Assembly: GCF_010682105.1 (NCBI RefSeq)
Contig: NZ_JAAGWH010000013.1
Span: forward strand, 372,001 to 436,000
Source: Modestobacter muralis
GTDB taxonomy: Bacteria > Actinomycetota > Actinomycetes > Mycobacteriales > Geodermatophilaceae
Direction: 5' to 3'
Length of the DNA: 64,000 bases
Part shown: positions 42,015 to 50,372 of the stretch, in pieces
Position numbering within the stretch: position 1 is the stretch's first letter
Layout: each line of letters begins with the position of its first letter
The notes under the pieces: model-generated
Databases searched by the model: none
Seen by the model: the letters and a program-made list of their open reading frames with translations, nothing else
What the model was told of the DNA's origin: nothing
Position numbers and translations under genes: made by a program

Positions 42015-43907
42015 GTGCCCGGACGCCGACGGCGCTCCACCAGCTCCTCCCGCACCACCACCGCCCGCGCGGCGACCCCGGCGAAGAACGCAGCGGCCGC
42101 GAAGAAGGCCACGCCAGCGAAGAAGGCCGCCCCCGCCAAGAAGGCGACGCCCACGAAGAAGGCCACTGCCCGGGCCGCGCCGACGAAGCGGGCTGCAGCG
42201 GCGAAGGCCGCGCCCCGCACGGCCGCCCCCCGGAGGACCGCGGCCGCCGCCGGGCTGCCGACCGCGCCGGCCGGGCAGCGGGTCTGGGCGCTGGCCGTGC
42301 CGTTCCGCGCCCCCGCGCCCGGTGCCACGTGGCACGCCGGGCTGTCGACACACGTGTACGTCGGGGCGTCCCTGCCCGCCGCGCTGGCGCCCTACGACCC
42401 GGCGCCGTACAGCTTCGAGCGGTTCGTCGAGGACGAGCTGAACGCCGACCCGCGACCGGTGCCGCCGGGCCGGCCGATGACCCCGCGAGCCGAGCAGACC
42501 ACCGGGGCCGCCGTCATCGCCGCGCACGCCGCCGCCGGCGGGCGGATGTTCCTGCTCGGCGACGACCCGGGCGTGGGCAAGACCGGCACCGCCGTCCTGG
42601 CCGTGCAGCAGATCGCCGCCCAGCGCGCCGAGACGCCCCGCCCGGTGCGCACGGTGCTGGTGGTCGCCGACCGGCCCGCGGCGATCACCGTGCCGCACTG
42701 GGCGCGGTCGATCGCCGCCTTCGGCGATGCCGGGCTGCGGTGGTGCGTGACGACGTGGGACCGGCTGGGCAAGGTCAACGGCGCGCTGAAGGCGACCGGG
42801 AGCCGGTTCGACGTCGTCATCGCCGACGAGGCGCACATGGTGCGGCACACCACGACCCAGCGGTGGAAGCACTGGAAGGCCGTCTCCGGCGCCGGCCGGG
42901 TCAAGGACGCCCCCTACGTCCTGCTGGCGACCGCGACCCCGGCGCACTCGCCGCTGGAGCTGCCCTACCTGGCGCCGCACTTCGCCGCCGTCCACGGCGA
43001 GCCGCTCAAGGAGTGGTCCGACCTCCCGGCCCGGCTGGCCGCGCACGGGTTCCACGTGGAACGTGCCCGCTACGGGTGGAGCTGGACCGAGGACGCCGAC
43101 GAGCGCTGGGCCGACCTCACGCAGCTGCGCAGCTGGCTGACCGACACCGACCCGCCGGCCACGCTGTACCGCCCTGCCCCCTGGGGGCCGGTGTCGGTGA
43201 CCGGCACGCCGGTCGAGCTGACCCCGGCCGAGCGCGCGCAGTACGAGGCGGAGTGGTCGGAGTTCCGGGCCGAGATGCAGCTGGCACGCCGGGCCCGGCA
43301 GAGCGCCCGCGGCCGGGCAGCGCTGCTGCGCTTCCGGCAGAAGGCCGGGCTCATCCGGGCCGCGGCCACCGTCGACTGGGTGAAGGCACAGGTCGAGGCC
43401 GACCGGCAGGTCGCCGTCTCGGTGGAGTTCGTCGAGACCGCCGCCGACCCGATCCGGGAGGCGCTGCTGGACGGCGGCATCGAGGTGGCCGGCATCTACG
43501 GCCGGGACCGCTTCGACGTCGAGGCCGAGCGGCTGCGCTTCCAGACCGGTGCGGCGCCGGTGTGCGTGTTCACCGTGACCGCCTCGATCAGCCTGCACGC
43601 CCGCGAGCAGCTGCCCGGCGGGCTCACCGCGTCGACCACGCCGCGGGTGGGACTGTTCCACCAGCCGCGGTTCTCCGGGATCGCCGCCCGTCAGGTCACC
43701 GGCCGCACCCACCGCGACCACCAGGTCTCCCCGTGGCGGGTGGCGTTTGCCGCCGACACCGTCGAGGAGGACGTCGCCCGGGTGATGGTCGAGCGGCTGG
43801 CGGTCACCGGCTCGACCGCCGGCGGCGACACCGCGGGGCTGCAGCAGATCGCCGAGCTGCTGGAGGCCGACTGGCTCCCCGCCGCCTCCCTCACCGGCTC
43901 CGACTAG
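42015..43907 (+). CDS. Superfamily 2 helicase with histone-H1-like Lys/Ala-rich N-terminal tail
   Basis: A 630-residue protein. Residues 1-80 are almost entirely Ala, Lys, Arg, Pro and Thr, with AAKKATPAKKA-type pentad repeats like the H1/Hc1-type tails seen in some actinobacterial DNA-binding proteins. A helicase core follows: Walker A GDDPGVGKT (182-190, K189), DEAH (271-274), TATPAHSPLEL (motif III, about 305), and a C-terminal half with RQVTGRTHRDHQ (motif VI) near residue 560. It resembles phage-type and SNF2-like DNA translocases rather than the SWIM protein upstream. The GTG follows AGGAGA by 4 nt. The function is unknown; a tail for DNA binding is inferred. Confidence 0.82.
   Translation: MPGRRRRSTSSSRTTTARAATPAKNAAAAKKATPAKKAAPAKKATPTKKATARAAPTKRAAAAKAAPRTAAPRRTAAAAGLPTAPAGQRVWALAVPFRAPAPGATWHAGLSTHVYVGASLPAALAPYDPAPYSFERFVEDELNADPRPVPPGRPMTPRAEQTTGAAVIAAHAAAGGRMFLLGDDPGVGKTGTAVLAVQQIAAQRAETPRPVRTVLVVADRPAAITVPHWARSIAAFGDAGLRWCVTTWDRLGKVNGALKATGSRFDVVIADEAHMVRHTTTQRWKHWKAVSGAGRVKDAPYVLLATATPAHSPLELPYLAPHFAAVHGEPLKEWSDLPARLAAHGFHVERARYGWSWTEDADERWADLTQLRSWLTDTDPPATLYRPAPWGPVSVTGTPVELTPAERAQYEAEWSEFRAEMQLARRARQSARGRAALLRFRQKAGLIRAAATVDWVKAQVEADRQVAVSVEFVETAADPIREALLDGGIEVAGIYGRDRFDVEAERLRFQTGAAPVCVFTVTASISLHAREQLPGGLTASTTPRVGLFHQPRFSGIAARQVTGRTHRDHQVSPWRVAFAADTVEEDVARVMVERLAVTGSTAGGDTAGLQQIAELLEADWLPAASLTGSD
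43049..43062. promoter_or_regulatory. 14-bp perfect palindrome, near-parS site (copy 3)
   Basis: GTTCCACGTGGAAC inside the helicase coding sequence. It is the third exact copy in the window. Two weaker relatives lie near it (GTGCCACGTGGCAC at 42322, GTTCCACGTGCAAC at 39812). Confidence 0.5.
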
Positions 43908-43914
43908 ACGAGGA

Positions 43915-43963
43915 CCCCGTCCCACTCACCACTCGCCAGCTCGCGGCGAACCTCCGGACGGGG
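43915..43963. terminator. Hairpin between convergent helicase and GNAT genes
   Basis: CCCCGTCC (43915-43922) pairs with GGACGGGG (43956-43963); TCGCC and GGCGA can pair inside the loop. It lies between the convergent stops at 43907 and 43981. Confidence 0.5.
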
Positions 43964-43980
43964 CCGGGAACGATCGGAAC

Positions 43981-44427
43981 TCAGGCTCGCTGCAGGCGCA
44001 TGGGGAGGTGCTGGATGCCGTCCTCGTCGTAGTCCGGGCCGGAGCGGCGGAAGCCGAAGCGGGTGTACCAGCTCTCCAGGTACGCCTGGGCGCCGATGTC
44101 GATCGTGCGGCCCTCGCTGAGCTCGATGCCGCGCTCGACCAGCCGGGCGGACAGCCCGCGCCCGCGCGCGGACACCGCGGTGGCGACCCGGCCGATGGCC
44201 CGGTCCTCGCCGTTGTGCAGCAGTCGGATGGTCGACAACACGGTGCCGTCGTCGTCGGCGAACCACAGGTGCTGCGTGGTCGGCTCGGTGTCGCGGCCGT
44301 CGAGCTCGGGGTAGGGGCAGGCCTGCTCGACCACGAACACGTCGACCCGCAGCCGGAGGATGCCGTACAGCTCGGCCGGGGTCAGCTCGGAGAAGTGGGC
44401 GGTGCGCAGCACGGGCTGGTCGGTCAC
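43981..44427 (-). CDS. ElaA-like GNAT N-acetyltransferase
   Basis: A 148-residue GNAT-fold protein. The start TPAELYGILRLRVDVFVVEQACPYPELDGRD is the mark of the ElaA family, and the acetyl-CoA binding motif RVATAVSARGRGLSARLVERGIEL (Q/RxxGxG/A) is in the middle. YTRFGF near the end is the usual beta5-beta6 element. It starts with GTG. The acceptor substrate is unknown. It is convergent with the H1-tailed helicase. Confidence 0.9.
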   Translation of the reverse strand: MTDQPVLRTAHFSELTPAELYGILRLRVDVFVVEQACPYPELDGRDTEPTTQHLWFADDDGTVLSTIRLLHNGEDRAIGRVATAVSARGRGLSARLVERGIELSEGRTIDIGAQAYLESWYTRFGFRRSGPDYDEDGIQHLPMRLQRA

Positions 44428-44563
44428 CGGGACATGCTCCCCCGAGCGGGGCAGGTGGTCGGCGCGGGCCCGGGGTCAGCTGCCGGTGCGGGACCGGTGC
44501 GCGACCTGGTCAGCGGGCAGCACCCGGGTGTCGGCGACGCTGACGTGCCCGCGATCGGCCAGG

Positions 44564-45955
44564 TCACCTGAAGGCGGCGTACTGCCTGGCCACCTCGCCG
44601 GCGGGGAGTGCGGTCACGAAGACGCCCATGTGGGCGATCGACCCGGCGAAGAAGTTGCTCGTGGGGGCGTTCGGCCAGCCGGCCAGGTTGTCGTACCCGG
44701 CCCGGAAGAGGCCGGACACCGGCTCGGCGGTGGTCATCGCGCTGTTGACGGCGACCTGGACGCCGTCCACGTAGAGGGTCGCACCGGTCGAGCCGGAGAA
44801 GGTGGCGGTCACCATGTGCCAGGCACCGTCGTTGTAGGCCCTGGACGAGCTGATGGTCCGGGCGCTGCCGTCGTAGACGCCGAAGGTCACCCGCCCGTCG
44901 TTGGTCATGTAGACCAGCCGGTCCCTGCTGCTGGAGGTGTCGCCGTTGGTGCCGTTGCCGAAGCCGACGAGGTACCCGCCGCGGGCGGTGGTGGTCCGGA
45001 ACCACAGCTGGGTGCTGAACGGCGAGGGGTTGCTGACCCGGATGGACGTGTAGACGAAGCCGGAGCTGCCGTCGAGGGTCACGGCGCGGTCCGCCCGGTC
45101 GCAGGGCGGTCCGGAGACCCGGTAGGTCACCCCGGTGCCGCTGTACGTGCCGTCCGCGGTGAACGTGCCGTCGTTGACCGCCGTCGGGCCGCGGGTCTCC
45201 TGCATCGCCAGGTACTGGGCGGCGACCGGCGCGGCCGGACCGGTGCAGGTGAAGTTCGGTGCCGCGGCGAAGGTGTTGGTGTGGTTGGCCGTGCTCCCGC
45301 TGAACGCGGCCGCCGTGGTCGGCACGAGGACGGCGACGGCCAGGGCTGCCGTGCTCCCCCGCACCGCCGTCCGCAGGCGCCGGCTGCGTCGGGGCCCGGA
45401 CGGCGGTCCGACGAGGGCCGGCGGCTCCTCGCCGGGCTCGTCGTCGGGGGAGCGGTGCAGCAGGGCGAGCCCGAGCAGGGCGGTGAGCACGAGCGTGGCA
45501 CCGGACAGCGGGAGCCAGCGGCCCTCCGACGCCCACAGGACGGGCAGGCCGAGGTCGGGGAGCCGCAGCGCGCCCACCCCGTGCACGGCCGAGGGGGCGA
45601 CCAGCGAGCCGTCGGCCGTGGCGTTGGCGTCGCCCTTGAGCTGGAGGAGACCGGCGTCGGTCACGGCCGCCAGACGGTGCAGCCGCAGGCCGCCGGGGAC
45701 GTCCGGGTCGTCGACGAGGAGGACCTGGCCCGGTTCCAGGGCGGCGGCCTCGACCGGGCGGACCAGCGTGACGTCGCCGGGCTGGACGCTCGGCGCCATG
45801 GAGCCGGACATGACCACGGTGGACTCCCAGCCCGCCACGGCCGGGACGACGGAGACCATGACGAGCAGGACCAGCGCGCCCAGCACGGTGCGGGCCAGGG
45901 CGCTGACGACGAGGGCCGCCCGGGAGCTGCGCAGCCCGGTGGGGGAGGCGGTCAC
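44564..45955 (-). CDS. Signal peptidase (ER/SipW type) - LamG-like fusion, copy A
   Basis: A 463-residue membrane protein in two parts. Part 1: TM helix (about 15-42), then the S26 peptidase box SGSMAP with likely nucleophile S52, RLHRL with H93, and the KGDAN box (107-111). This is the Ser-His (SipW/ER-type) rather than Ser-Lys catalytic set. TM helix 2 is about 149-167. Part 2: a third hydrophobic segment (about 200-217) ends in TAAAFSGSTANHTNTFA, then a LamG/concanavalin-like jelly roll (about 235-463; LDGSSGFVY, FSTQLWFRTTTARGGYLVGFG, DGAWHMVTATFSG, LYVDG). The start overlaps the TasA-like gene's stop by 4 bp. The peptidase probably processes that protein and perhaps its own C-terminal part. 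Confidence 0.87.
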   Translation of the reverse strand: MTASPTGLRSSRAALVVSALARTVLGALVLLVMVSVVPAVAGWESTVVMSGSMAPSVQPGDVTLVRPVEAAALEPGQVLLVDDPDVPGGLRLHRLAAVTDAGLLQLKGDANATADGSLVAPSAVHGVGALRLPDLGLPVLWASEGRWLPLSGATLVLTALLGLALLHRSPDDEPGEEPPALVGPPSGPRRSRRLRTAVRGSTAALAVAVLVPTTAAAFSGSTANHTNTFAAAPNFTCTGPAAPVAAQYLAMQETRGPTAVNDGTFTADGTYSGTGVTYRVSGPPCDRADRAVTLDGSSGFVYTSIRVSNPSPFSTQLWFRTTTARGGYLVGFGNGTNGDTSSSRDRLVYMTNDGRVTFGVYDGSARTISSSRAYNDGAWHMVTATFSGSTGATLYVDGVQVAVNSAMTTAEPVSGLFRAGYDNLAGWPNAPTSNFFAGSIAHMGVFVTALPAGEVARQYAAFR

Positions 45956-46575
45956 GAGAACCTCGACTCCCACACGAAGGTGGCGCCGGCCGACCCGCCC
46001 TGGGCACTGGTGGGCGTGGCGGCGTCGAGGGTCACGGTGATCTCGTAGGTGCGGGTCTCACCGGCAGCGGGTGCCGTCCACGAGTTCCGCCCGTTCGACC
46101 AGCTGTCGGCGGGGAAGTCGGTCAGGTGCCCGGAGAAGACCTGCGCCTTGGACTGGAACCCGGTGCAGCCGGCGTAGCCGCCACCGGTGCCGATCCGGAC
46201 GCCGACGGTGAGCCAGCCGGCCAGCGAGCGCTGGCTGCTCAGCCCGGTGGCGTACATCCGGACGTCGGAGGGCCGGGCGGTCGGGCCCACGGTCGAGTTG
46301 GTGGAGCGCACCGTGATGCACCGCGGCCCCGTGCTGTCGCCGGGCCGGAGACCGGTCACGGTGAAGAGCTTGCCCTCCGCGTCGTCGTCGGTGAGCGTGA
46401 TGGTGGCCGTGCCCGCGGTGGCCCGCAGGGGAGCCGTGGAGTCGGTGAAGCCGGCCGAGGCCGACTGCCAGACCACGGTCACGGCCAGCAGCAGGGCGCC
46501 GGTGGCCGACGCCACCGCGACCAGCCGGGCCCGCGCGCGCCGGGACCGGGGGCGACGAGCGGTGGCGCTGCGCAT
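45952..46575 (-). CDS. TasA/CalY-like secreted protein with a SipW-type signal
   Basis: A 207-residue exported protein. An Arg-rich start (1-17), one hydrophobic segment (about 18-36) and the export/processing signal SASAGFTDSTAPLRATAGTATITL match the signal seen in substrates of SipW-type peptidases (TasA, camelysin family). The mature region is beta-rich with a Cys pair and ends EWESRFS-like (WESRFS). The ATG is 6 nt after GGGAGA, and the gene's stop overlaps the peptidase-LamG start (GTGA). By analogy it may form an extracellular fibre or coat. It is the first gene of this two-gene unit. Confidence 0.82.
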   Translation of the reverse strand: MRSATARRPRSRRARARLVAVASATGALLLAVTVVWQSASAGFTDSTAPLRATAGTATITLTDDDAEGKLFTVTGLRPGDSTGPRCITVRSTNSTVGPTARPSDVRMYATGLSSQRSLAGWLTVGVRIGTGGGYAGCTGFQSKAQVFSGHLTDFPADSWSNGRNSWTAPAAGETRTYEITVTLDAATPTSAQGGSAGATFVWESRFS

Positions 46576-46666
46576 CCTCGGTCTCCCGTCGTCGGTGGGG
46601 TCATGGGCTCCTGCGGTGGTCCGCAAGGGTGACGCTAGGAGCAACGGCTGGATCCGGGCAGACGTT

Positions 46667-46683
46667 GAGTGACTCGCTCACTC
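46667..46683. promoter_or_regulatory. Inverted repeat upstream of the TasA-like gene
   Basis: GAGTGA-CTCGC-TCACTC, 6-bp arms and a 5-nt spacer, about 92 nt before the ATG of the TasA-like gene. A candidate operator; the regulator is unknown. Confidence 0.35.
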
Positions 46684-46713
46684 CGCAGGGTGACGACCCA
46701 GGAGCATGGTGCC

Positions 46714-46756
46714 GCCCCACCGGGTGGACCCGGGACGCAGGGCCACCCGGTGGGGC
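46714..46756 (-). terminator. Hairpin after the flotillin gene
   Basis: GCCCCACCGGGTGG (46714-46727) pairs exactly with CCACCCGGTGGGGC (46743-46756), a 14-bp stem with a 15-nt loop. It lies 15 bp beyond the flotillin stop and ends the nfeD-flotillin operon. Confidence 0.8.
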
Positions 46757-46771
46757 TCAGGGACGGAGCGG

Positions 46772-48319
46772 TCAGCGGTGCCCGTCGGCCGAGGCGCCGT
46801 TGCCGCTGACGCCGTCCAGCGGCACGTGGGTCACCGTCGCCGCGGGGTTCCCGTCGGTCGCGCCCACGCCCAGCCGGCGCAGCATCGCGGCGACGTCCAG
46901 GCCGGTCAGGTCGCCGGTGATCTGCATCCCCTGCGCCACGTTCGCCGCGACCGACCGGCCCAGCGCGCCGGCGCCGTCGGCGGAGATCACCGTCATCTTG
47001 TCCACCGCGGCCAGCGGGGCCGACGCCGCCGACACGATGTCGGGGAGCACCTTGACCAGCAGGTCCAGGATCGCGGCCTCGCCGTAGGTGGCGAACGCAT
47101 CGGACCGGGCGTCCATCGACGCGGCCTCGGCCTTGCCGCGGGCCAGGATGGCGGCGGCCTCGGCAGCACCCTCCCGCTCCACGGCGTCGGCGATGGCCTC
47201 GCGGCGCAGCTTCTCGGCCTCACCGCGCTTGGCGCCCTCGATCGCCTCCGCCTCGGCCAGCGCGCTGCGGCGGGCCCGCTCACCCTCACCGGACAGCCGC
47301 GCCTGCTCTGCAGCGGCCTGGGCGGCGGCGATGGTGGCCTGGCGCTGGGCCTCGGCGGAGAGGATCGCGGAGTTCTTCCGACCCTCGGCCTCCTGCTCCA
47401 CCCGGTAGCGCTCGGCGTCGGCCGGACGGCGCACCTTGGTGTCCAGCTGCGCCTGGGTGAGGGTGGCGGTGCGCTCGGCGACCTTCTCCTGCGCGGCCAG
47501 CACCTCCTGGTCCTGGGCGGCCTGGCTCAGCGGCCCGGCCGCGGCGGCCCGGGCCTTCGCGGCGTCGATCTCCGCGTCGATCTCGGCCTGCTTGAGCGCC
47601 AGCTGCCGCTGGGAGATCGCGATGGCCTCGTCGGCCAGCAGCTGCTCCTGCTGCGCGGCCTGCCGGGCGCGGGCCTCGGCGATGCTCGCCTCCTTCAGCA
47701 CCCGGGCGGCCTCGGGCCGGCCCAGGTCGGCGAGGTAGGTGCCCTCGGCCTGGATGTCCTGCAGCTGGAAGGTGTCCAGCACCAGCCCCTGGCCGGTGAG
47801 CGAGGACTCGGCCTCCTCGGCGACGGCGGAGGCGAAGGCCGCCCGGTCGCGGATGATCTCCTCGATCGTCAGCCGACCGACGATGGAACGCAGCGCACCG
47901 GCGAGCACCTCAGAGGTGAACGTGTCGATGCCCTCCTGCTGGTTGAGGAAGCGCTGGGCGGCGGCCCGGATGGCGCCCTCGTTGCCGCCGACCTTGACGA
48001 TCGCGACGCCCTCGAGGTCGCACTTGACGCCCTGCAGGCTCACCGCCCCGCGGATGGCGACCGGGATGCGCCGGCTGGACAGGTCGATCGAGTGGAGCTT
48101 CTGCACGACCGGGAGCACGAAGACGCTGGCGCCCATGACGACCTTCTGCCCGCTCATGTCGCGGCTGACCGCCCCGTCGGTGCTGGTGACCGAGCGGCCC
48201 TGCCGGCCGGTGACCAGGAACGCCTGGTTGGGGCCGGCGACCTTGATCCGGGAGAGCACCAGCAGGACGAGCAGCAGCACCAGCAGTGCGATGCCGCCGA
48301 TGGCGATGAGCAGGGTCAC
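46772..48319 (-). CDS. Flotillin/SPFH-domain membrane scaffold protein
   Basis: A 515-residue flotillin. An N-terminal membrane segment (about 5-22) is followed by the SPFH domain (about 25-190, RIKVAGPNQAFLVTGRQG, SIDLSSRRIPVAIRGAVSLQGVKCDLEGVAIVKVGGNEGAIRAAAQRFL) and a long Ala/Glu-rich coiled coil (about 200-420) with ARARQAAQQEQLLADEAI and EAEAIEGAKRGEAEKLR repeats. The C-terminal part has VDKMTVISADG, common in FloT-like proteins. It forms oligomeric scaffolds in lipid-ordered membrane patches. The GTG overlaps nfeD's stop by 4 bp. The block lies between two signal-peptidase-LamG genes. Confidence 0.93.
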   Translation of the reverse strand: MTLLIAIGGIALLVLLLVLLVLSRIKVAGPNQAFLVTGRQGRSVTSTDGAVSRDMSGQKVVMGASVFVLPVVQKLHSIDLSSRRIPVAIRGAVSLQGVKCDLEGVAIVKVGGNEGAIRAAAQRFLNQQEGIDTFTSEVLAGALRSIVGRLTIEEIIRDRAAFASAVAEEAESSLTGQGLVLDTFQLQDIQAEGTYLADLGRPEAARVLKEASIAEARARQAAQQEQLLADEAIAISQRQLALKQAEIDAEIDAAKARAAAAGPLSQAAQDQEVLAAQEKVAERTATLTQAQLDTKVRRPADAERYRVEQEAEGRKNSAILSAEAQRQATIAAAQAAAEQARLSGEGERARRSALAEAEAIEGAKRGEAEKLRREAIADAVEREGAAEAAAILARGKAEAASMDARSDAFATYGEAAILDLLVKVLPDIVSAASAPLAAVDKMTVISADGAGALGRSVAANVAQGMQITGDLTGLDVAAMLRRLGVGATDGNPAATVTHVPLDGVSGNGASADGHR

Positions 48320-48873
48320 GCGGTTCCTCCGGGATCTGGGAAGGGGGTCGTCTCCGGGGCGGTCGAGACGACGTGCACGGAGGTCTCCGTGGGGGTGTCG
48401 ACGACGTAGACCGGCGTCCCCGCGGCGAGCGGGACGTCGCTGCGGGCGTGGTACTTGAGCTGCTGACCGGCGACCGCGAGCCGCACCTCACCGAACCCGC
48501 CGGCCGGGACCCGGCTGATGACGACGCCCTGGGCGCCGAGCAGCCGGGCGGGGGTGAGGGTCGGCTCGGTCGCCATGTCGCGCAGCGAGGCGGAGAGCCG
48601 GACGGCGCCGGCGGCCAGCGGCAGGGCGACCACGAGGCCGGCGACCAGGGCCAGCAGCACGGTGGCCACCCCCGGCAGCTCGGGCAGCAGCGCGGTCGCC
48701 GCGGCCCCGCCGAAGCCGATGCCGCCGAGGAACGCCGCGATCGCCGGGACGGAGAACGGGCCGTCGGCGTCACCGTGCCCGAGGTCGCCGAGCTCCCCGG
48801 CCAGCAGGGACACGACGAGCACGAGCAGACCCACCCCGCCGACGGCGAGGAAGGCCATGGCGACGGGGTCCAC
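48316..48873 (-). CDS. NfeD/YuaF-like membrane protein, flotillin partner
   Basis: A 185-residue protein with three hydrophobic segments (about 5-24, 45-62, 70-92) and a soluble C-terminal beta-rich part (about 105-165, LLGAQGVVISRVPAGGFGEVRLAVAGQQLKYHARSDVPLAAGTPVYVVD), the OB-fold-like NfeD domain. Genes of this kind are usually found next to flotillins, as here, with a GTGA overlap. The GTG at 48873 is preceded by AGGAGGAGG. The Gly/Leu-rich first part fits YuaF/NfeD1b-type short members. It is thought to help flotillin assembly. Confidence 0.85.
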   Translation of the reverse strand: MDPVAMAFLAVGGVGLLVLVVSLLAGELGDLGHGDADGPFSVPAIAAFLGGIGFGGAAATALLPELPGVATVLLALVAGLVVALPLAAGAVRLSASLRDMATEPTLTPARLLGAQGVVISRVPAGGFGEVRLAVAGQQLKYHARSDVPLAAGTPVYVVDTPTETSVHVVSTAPETTPFPDPGGTA

Positions 48874-48959
48874 GCGGGCCTCCTCCTGGGTCTCTGGCGG
48901 CCAGAGTCACAGGTCAGCGCATCGTGATCAAGCAGTCTCACCCCTCCGGGGGCGAGAAA

Positions 48960-48975
48960 CGGACGGTGCCGTCCG
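48960..48975 (-). terminator. Short hairpin just after the peptidase-LamG copy B gene
   Basis: CGGACGG-TG-CCGTCCG, 7-bp stem and 2-nt loop, ending 5 bp before the stop of the following gene on the minus strand. A second hairpin, CTCTGG-CGG-CCAGAG, is at 48892-48906, nearer nfeD. Confidence 0.5.
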
Positions 48976-48980
48976 GGTCC

Positions 48981-50372
48981 TCAGCCGGCGGCGGCGAACT
49001 GGGCGGCCACCTCGGCCCGGGTCAGCCTGCCGGCGAAGACGCTCATGTGGGCGATGGAACCGGCGAACCAGTGGCTGGTGGGCTCGTCCGGCCAGCCCTG
49101 GAGGCTGTCGTAGCCGGCCCGGAAGTACCCGGTGTTGTTCTCCGCAGCCGTGACCGTGGCGTCGGACTGGACGAGCGCGCCGTCGACGAAGAGCCTGATG
49201 CCGGTGTCCGTGGAGAAGGTGGCGGTCACCAGGTGCCACTTCCCGTCGTTGTAGCTCGCCGGTGAGACCACCGTGCGTGGCGTGGTGTCGTAGACGCCGA
49301 ACCGGATCCTGCCCGTGGTGGTCATGTAGACCATCCGGTCCTTGGCGCTGGAGGTGGCGCCGTTGGTCCCGTTGCCGAAGCCGATGAGGTACCCGCCACG
49401 CGTGGTCGTGGTCGAGAACCACAGCTGGGTGCTGAAGGCCTGACCCGGGGGGAGCGAGACGTTGACGCCGCTGTGGACGAAGCCCGAGCTGCCGTCCAGC
49501 CGGACCGCCCGCGTCGCGCCGGTGCAGGGTGGACCGGCCACCCCGTACGTCACCCCGCCGGCGTAGGTGCCGTTCCCGGCGTAGGAGCCGCGGTTGGTCG
49601 CCACCGTCCCGCTGCTCTCCTGCAGGTCCAGGTACTGCGCCGCACCGGCTGACCCCGAGGCGCAGGTGTAGTACAACGCGGAGCCGAAGGCGTCAGGACC
49701 GTTGGCCGTGCTGGCGGTGTAGGCCGCCGCCGCGGTGCCGTACGCCGCCACGGCGGCGCCCGGCAGCAGGACGGCGACGGCGAGGACCGCCGCCGACCGG
49801 CGCCGCCCCCGCCGGGGACCCCGGCCGGGCCGCTGGTCGGCCGGGGGCCGGTGCAGCACCGCCAGGCCCAGGAGGCCGGCCAGTGCCAGCGTGGCGGCAC
49901 CGAGCGGCGCCCAGCGCTGCTGCGCCGCCCACACGACGGGCAGGCCCAGGCCGGGCAACCGCAGGGTGGCGACCCCGTGCACCGCCGCCGGGTCGACGAG
50001 CGCGCCGTCGGCGGTGGGGTTGGCGTCGCCCCGCAACCGGAGACCGCCGTCCTCCACCGTCACCAGGCGGTGCAGCAGGAGTCCGCCGGCGCCGTCCGGG
50101 TCGTCGACGAGCAGCACCTGGCCGGCCGCGAGGTCCGCGGTGTCCACCGGCCGGGCCACCGTGACGTCGCCGGGCTGCACCCGGGGCGCCATCGACCCGG
50201 ACGTGACCACGGTGGCCTGCCAGCCCGCCACCGCGGGCACGAGGGCGACCAGGACGGCCAGCGCGAGCGCCGCCAGCACCGTGCGGGCCAGCGCGCTCAC
50301 GACCTGGGCCGCCCCGGAGCCGCGCACGCCGGCGCGCGCCGGGTCGGGCGCGGGGGGAGCGGCAGTGGTCAC
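48981..50372 (-). CDS. Signal peptidase (ER/SipW type) - LamG-like fusion, copy B
   Basis: The paralogue of the 44.6-46.0 kb gene, and also 463 residues when started at GTG 50372. TM1 is about 24-48; the S26 box TSGSMAP has S60, LLHRL has H101, and RGDAN is 114-118; TM2 is about 155-173; a third hydrophobic segment (about 193-210) leads to AAAAYTASTANGPDAFG; a LamG-like fold (about 235-463) follows, with LDGSSGFVHSGVNV, AFSTQLWFSTTTTRGGYLIGFG, DGKWHLVTATFS and IRLFVDG. Upstream frame is open to 50651 but is Pro-rich and unlike the paralogue. No TasA-like gene is adjacent to this copy, so its substrate may be its own LamG part. Confidence 0.85.
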   Translation of the reverse strand: MTTAAPPAPDPARAGVRGSGAAQVVSALARTVLAALALAVLVALVPAVAGWQATVVTSGSMAPRVQPGDVTVARPVDTADLAAGQVLLVDDPDGAGGLLLHRLVTVEDGGLRLRGDANPTADGALVDPAAVHGVATLRLPGLGLPVVWAAQQRWAPLGAATLALAGLLGLAVLHRPPADQRPGRGPRRGRRRSAAVLAVAVLLPGAAVAAYGTAAAAYTASTANGPDAFGSALYYTCASGSAGAAQYLDLQESSGTVATNRGSYAGNGTYAGGVTYGVAGPPCTGATRAVRLDGSSGFVHSGVNVSLPPGQAFSTQLWFSTTTTRGGYLIGFGNGTNGATSSAKDRMVYMTTTGRIRFGVYDTTPRTVVSPASYNDGKWHLVTATFSTDTGIRLFVDGALVQSDATVTAAENNTGYFRAGYDSLQGWPDEPTSHWFAGSIAHMSVFAGRLTRAEVAAQFAAAG

